Positions 5,790 through 5,995 of a DNA stretch of 5,995 bases are shown in pieces. The position numbers were made by a program, and so were the translations under genes. The notes below the pieces were generated by a model, which saw only the letters and a program-made list of their open reading frames with translations, was not told the DNA's origin and did not search any database. The first letter of the stretch is position 1; every line of letters begins with the position of its first letter. Origin of the DNA: Sulfurovum sp. (lineage in GTDB: Bacteria > Campylobacterota > Campylobacteria > Campylobacterales > Sulfurovaceae); contig DAOVZV010000082.1 in the NCBI GenBank assembly GCA_030634925.1, positions 1-5,995 of the forward strand, written 5' to 3'.

Positions 5790-5871
5790 GAATAGATTTA
5801 AGATGTATATAATAGTAAAAATAAGTTTATGATTGATTTAAAAAGAAAAAATAGAAGTAATAGTTAAAACT

Positions 5872-5991
5872 CAAAGTGGCAGCGACCTACATTTCCATAA
5901 GCGTAGCCTACAGTATTATCGGCGATGGGAGGCTTGACTTCCAGGTTCGGAATGGAGCTGGGTATGACCCTCCCTCTAGCCCCACCACTAA
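5872..5991 (-). rRNA. rrf: 5S ribosomal RNA
   Basis: The complement reads as a nearly complete 5S rRNA of about 120 nt. Diagnostic blocks in order are CUAGAGGGAGGG, the loop B/C region with CCAUUCCGAAC, GGAAGUCAAGCCUCCC, then CAUCGCCGAU and the closing GUAGGUCGCUGCCAC. Helix I pairs UGGUGG near the 5' end with CUGCCA near the 3' end, and fits E. coli 5S position for position there. The ends are estimated from that pairing and may be off by a few bases. The 23S and 16S genes would lie upstream, beyond the right edge. No clear hairpin terminator follows the 3' end, only T-rich sequence on the RNA-like strand (about 5851-5838). Confidence 0.95.
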
Positions 5992-5995
5992 GAGA

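Noticed and set aside
5838..5871. Hairpin terminator after the 5S rRNA
   Set aside because: The RNA-like strand is T-rich but I find no self-complementary stem before it, so only a T-rich tract can be stated.

Overview
The window most likely comes from a member of the Campylobacterota (Epsilonproteobacteria). The strongest reason is the compact minus-strand block folD-lepB-rpiB-apt, an arrangement I recall as characteristic of Helicobacter and relatives. A small single-haem cytochrome c lies divergent to folD, and folD has a Campylobacter-like extended -10 promoter (TGATATAAT) with no obvious -35. The genus cannot be fixed from the sequence; a free-living Sulfurovum- or Sulfurimonas-like organism is a guess.

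Layout from left to right. Positions 1-158 hold no gene I can identify, only an open frame ending at 114 that may be the tail of something upstream. Positions 159-698 carry a type II toxin-antitoxin module on the plus strand: a ribbon-helix-helix antitoxin and a RelE/ParE-type toxin. A perfect 24-bp palindrome containing a TATAAT -10 box precedes it and is the likely autoregulatory operator. Positions 707-3556 are the minus-strand housekeeping operon, transcribed folD, lepB, rpiB, apt. Its junctions are tight (1-nt overlap, 9 nt, 16 nt), and its single visible promoter lies just upstream of folD. The four products serve one-carbon metabolism, protein export, pentose phosphate metabolism and purine salvage. 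Their link is shared transcription rather than one pathway.

Positions 3617-3952 encode an exported c-type cytochrome on the plus strand. Positions 4005-5168 encode a predicted PD-(D/E)XK nuclease of the PDDEXK_4 type with its own extended -10 promoter. Two sampled 60-base rows of this gene have only 10 G/C each, against 23-30 in rows sampled from lepB, folD and the cytochrome, so it looks acquired. Positions 5205-5753 (minus) encode a two-pass membrane protein of unknown function. The window ends in a minus-strand 5S rRNA gene (about 5872-5991), the tail of an rRNA operon whose larger genes would lie beyond the right edge.

A conserved core (folD operon plus cytochrome) is therefore flanked by accessory DNA: a toxin-antitoxin pair on one side and an orphan nuclease gene next to an rRNA operon on the other. 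I see no CRISPR array, tRNA, insertion sequence or complete multi-gene defence system. The best candidates for new biology are the orphan nuclease and the rRNA-adjacent membrane protein.
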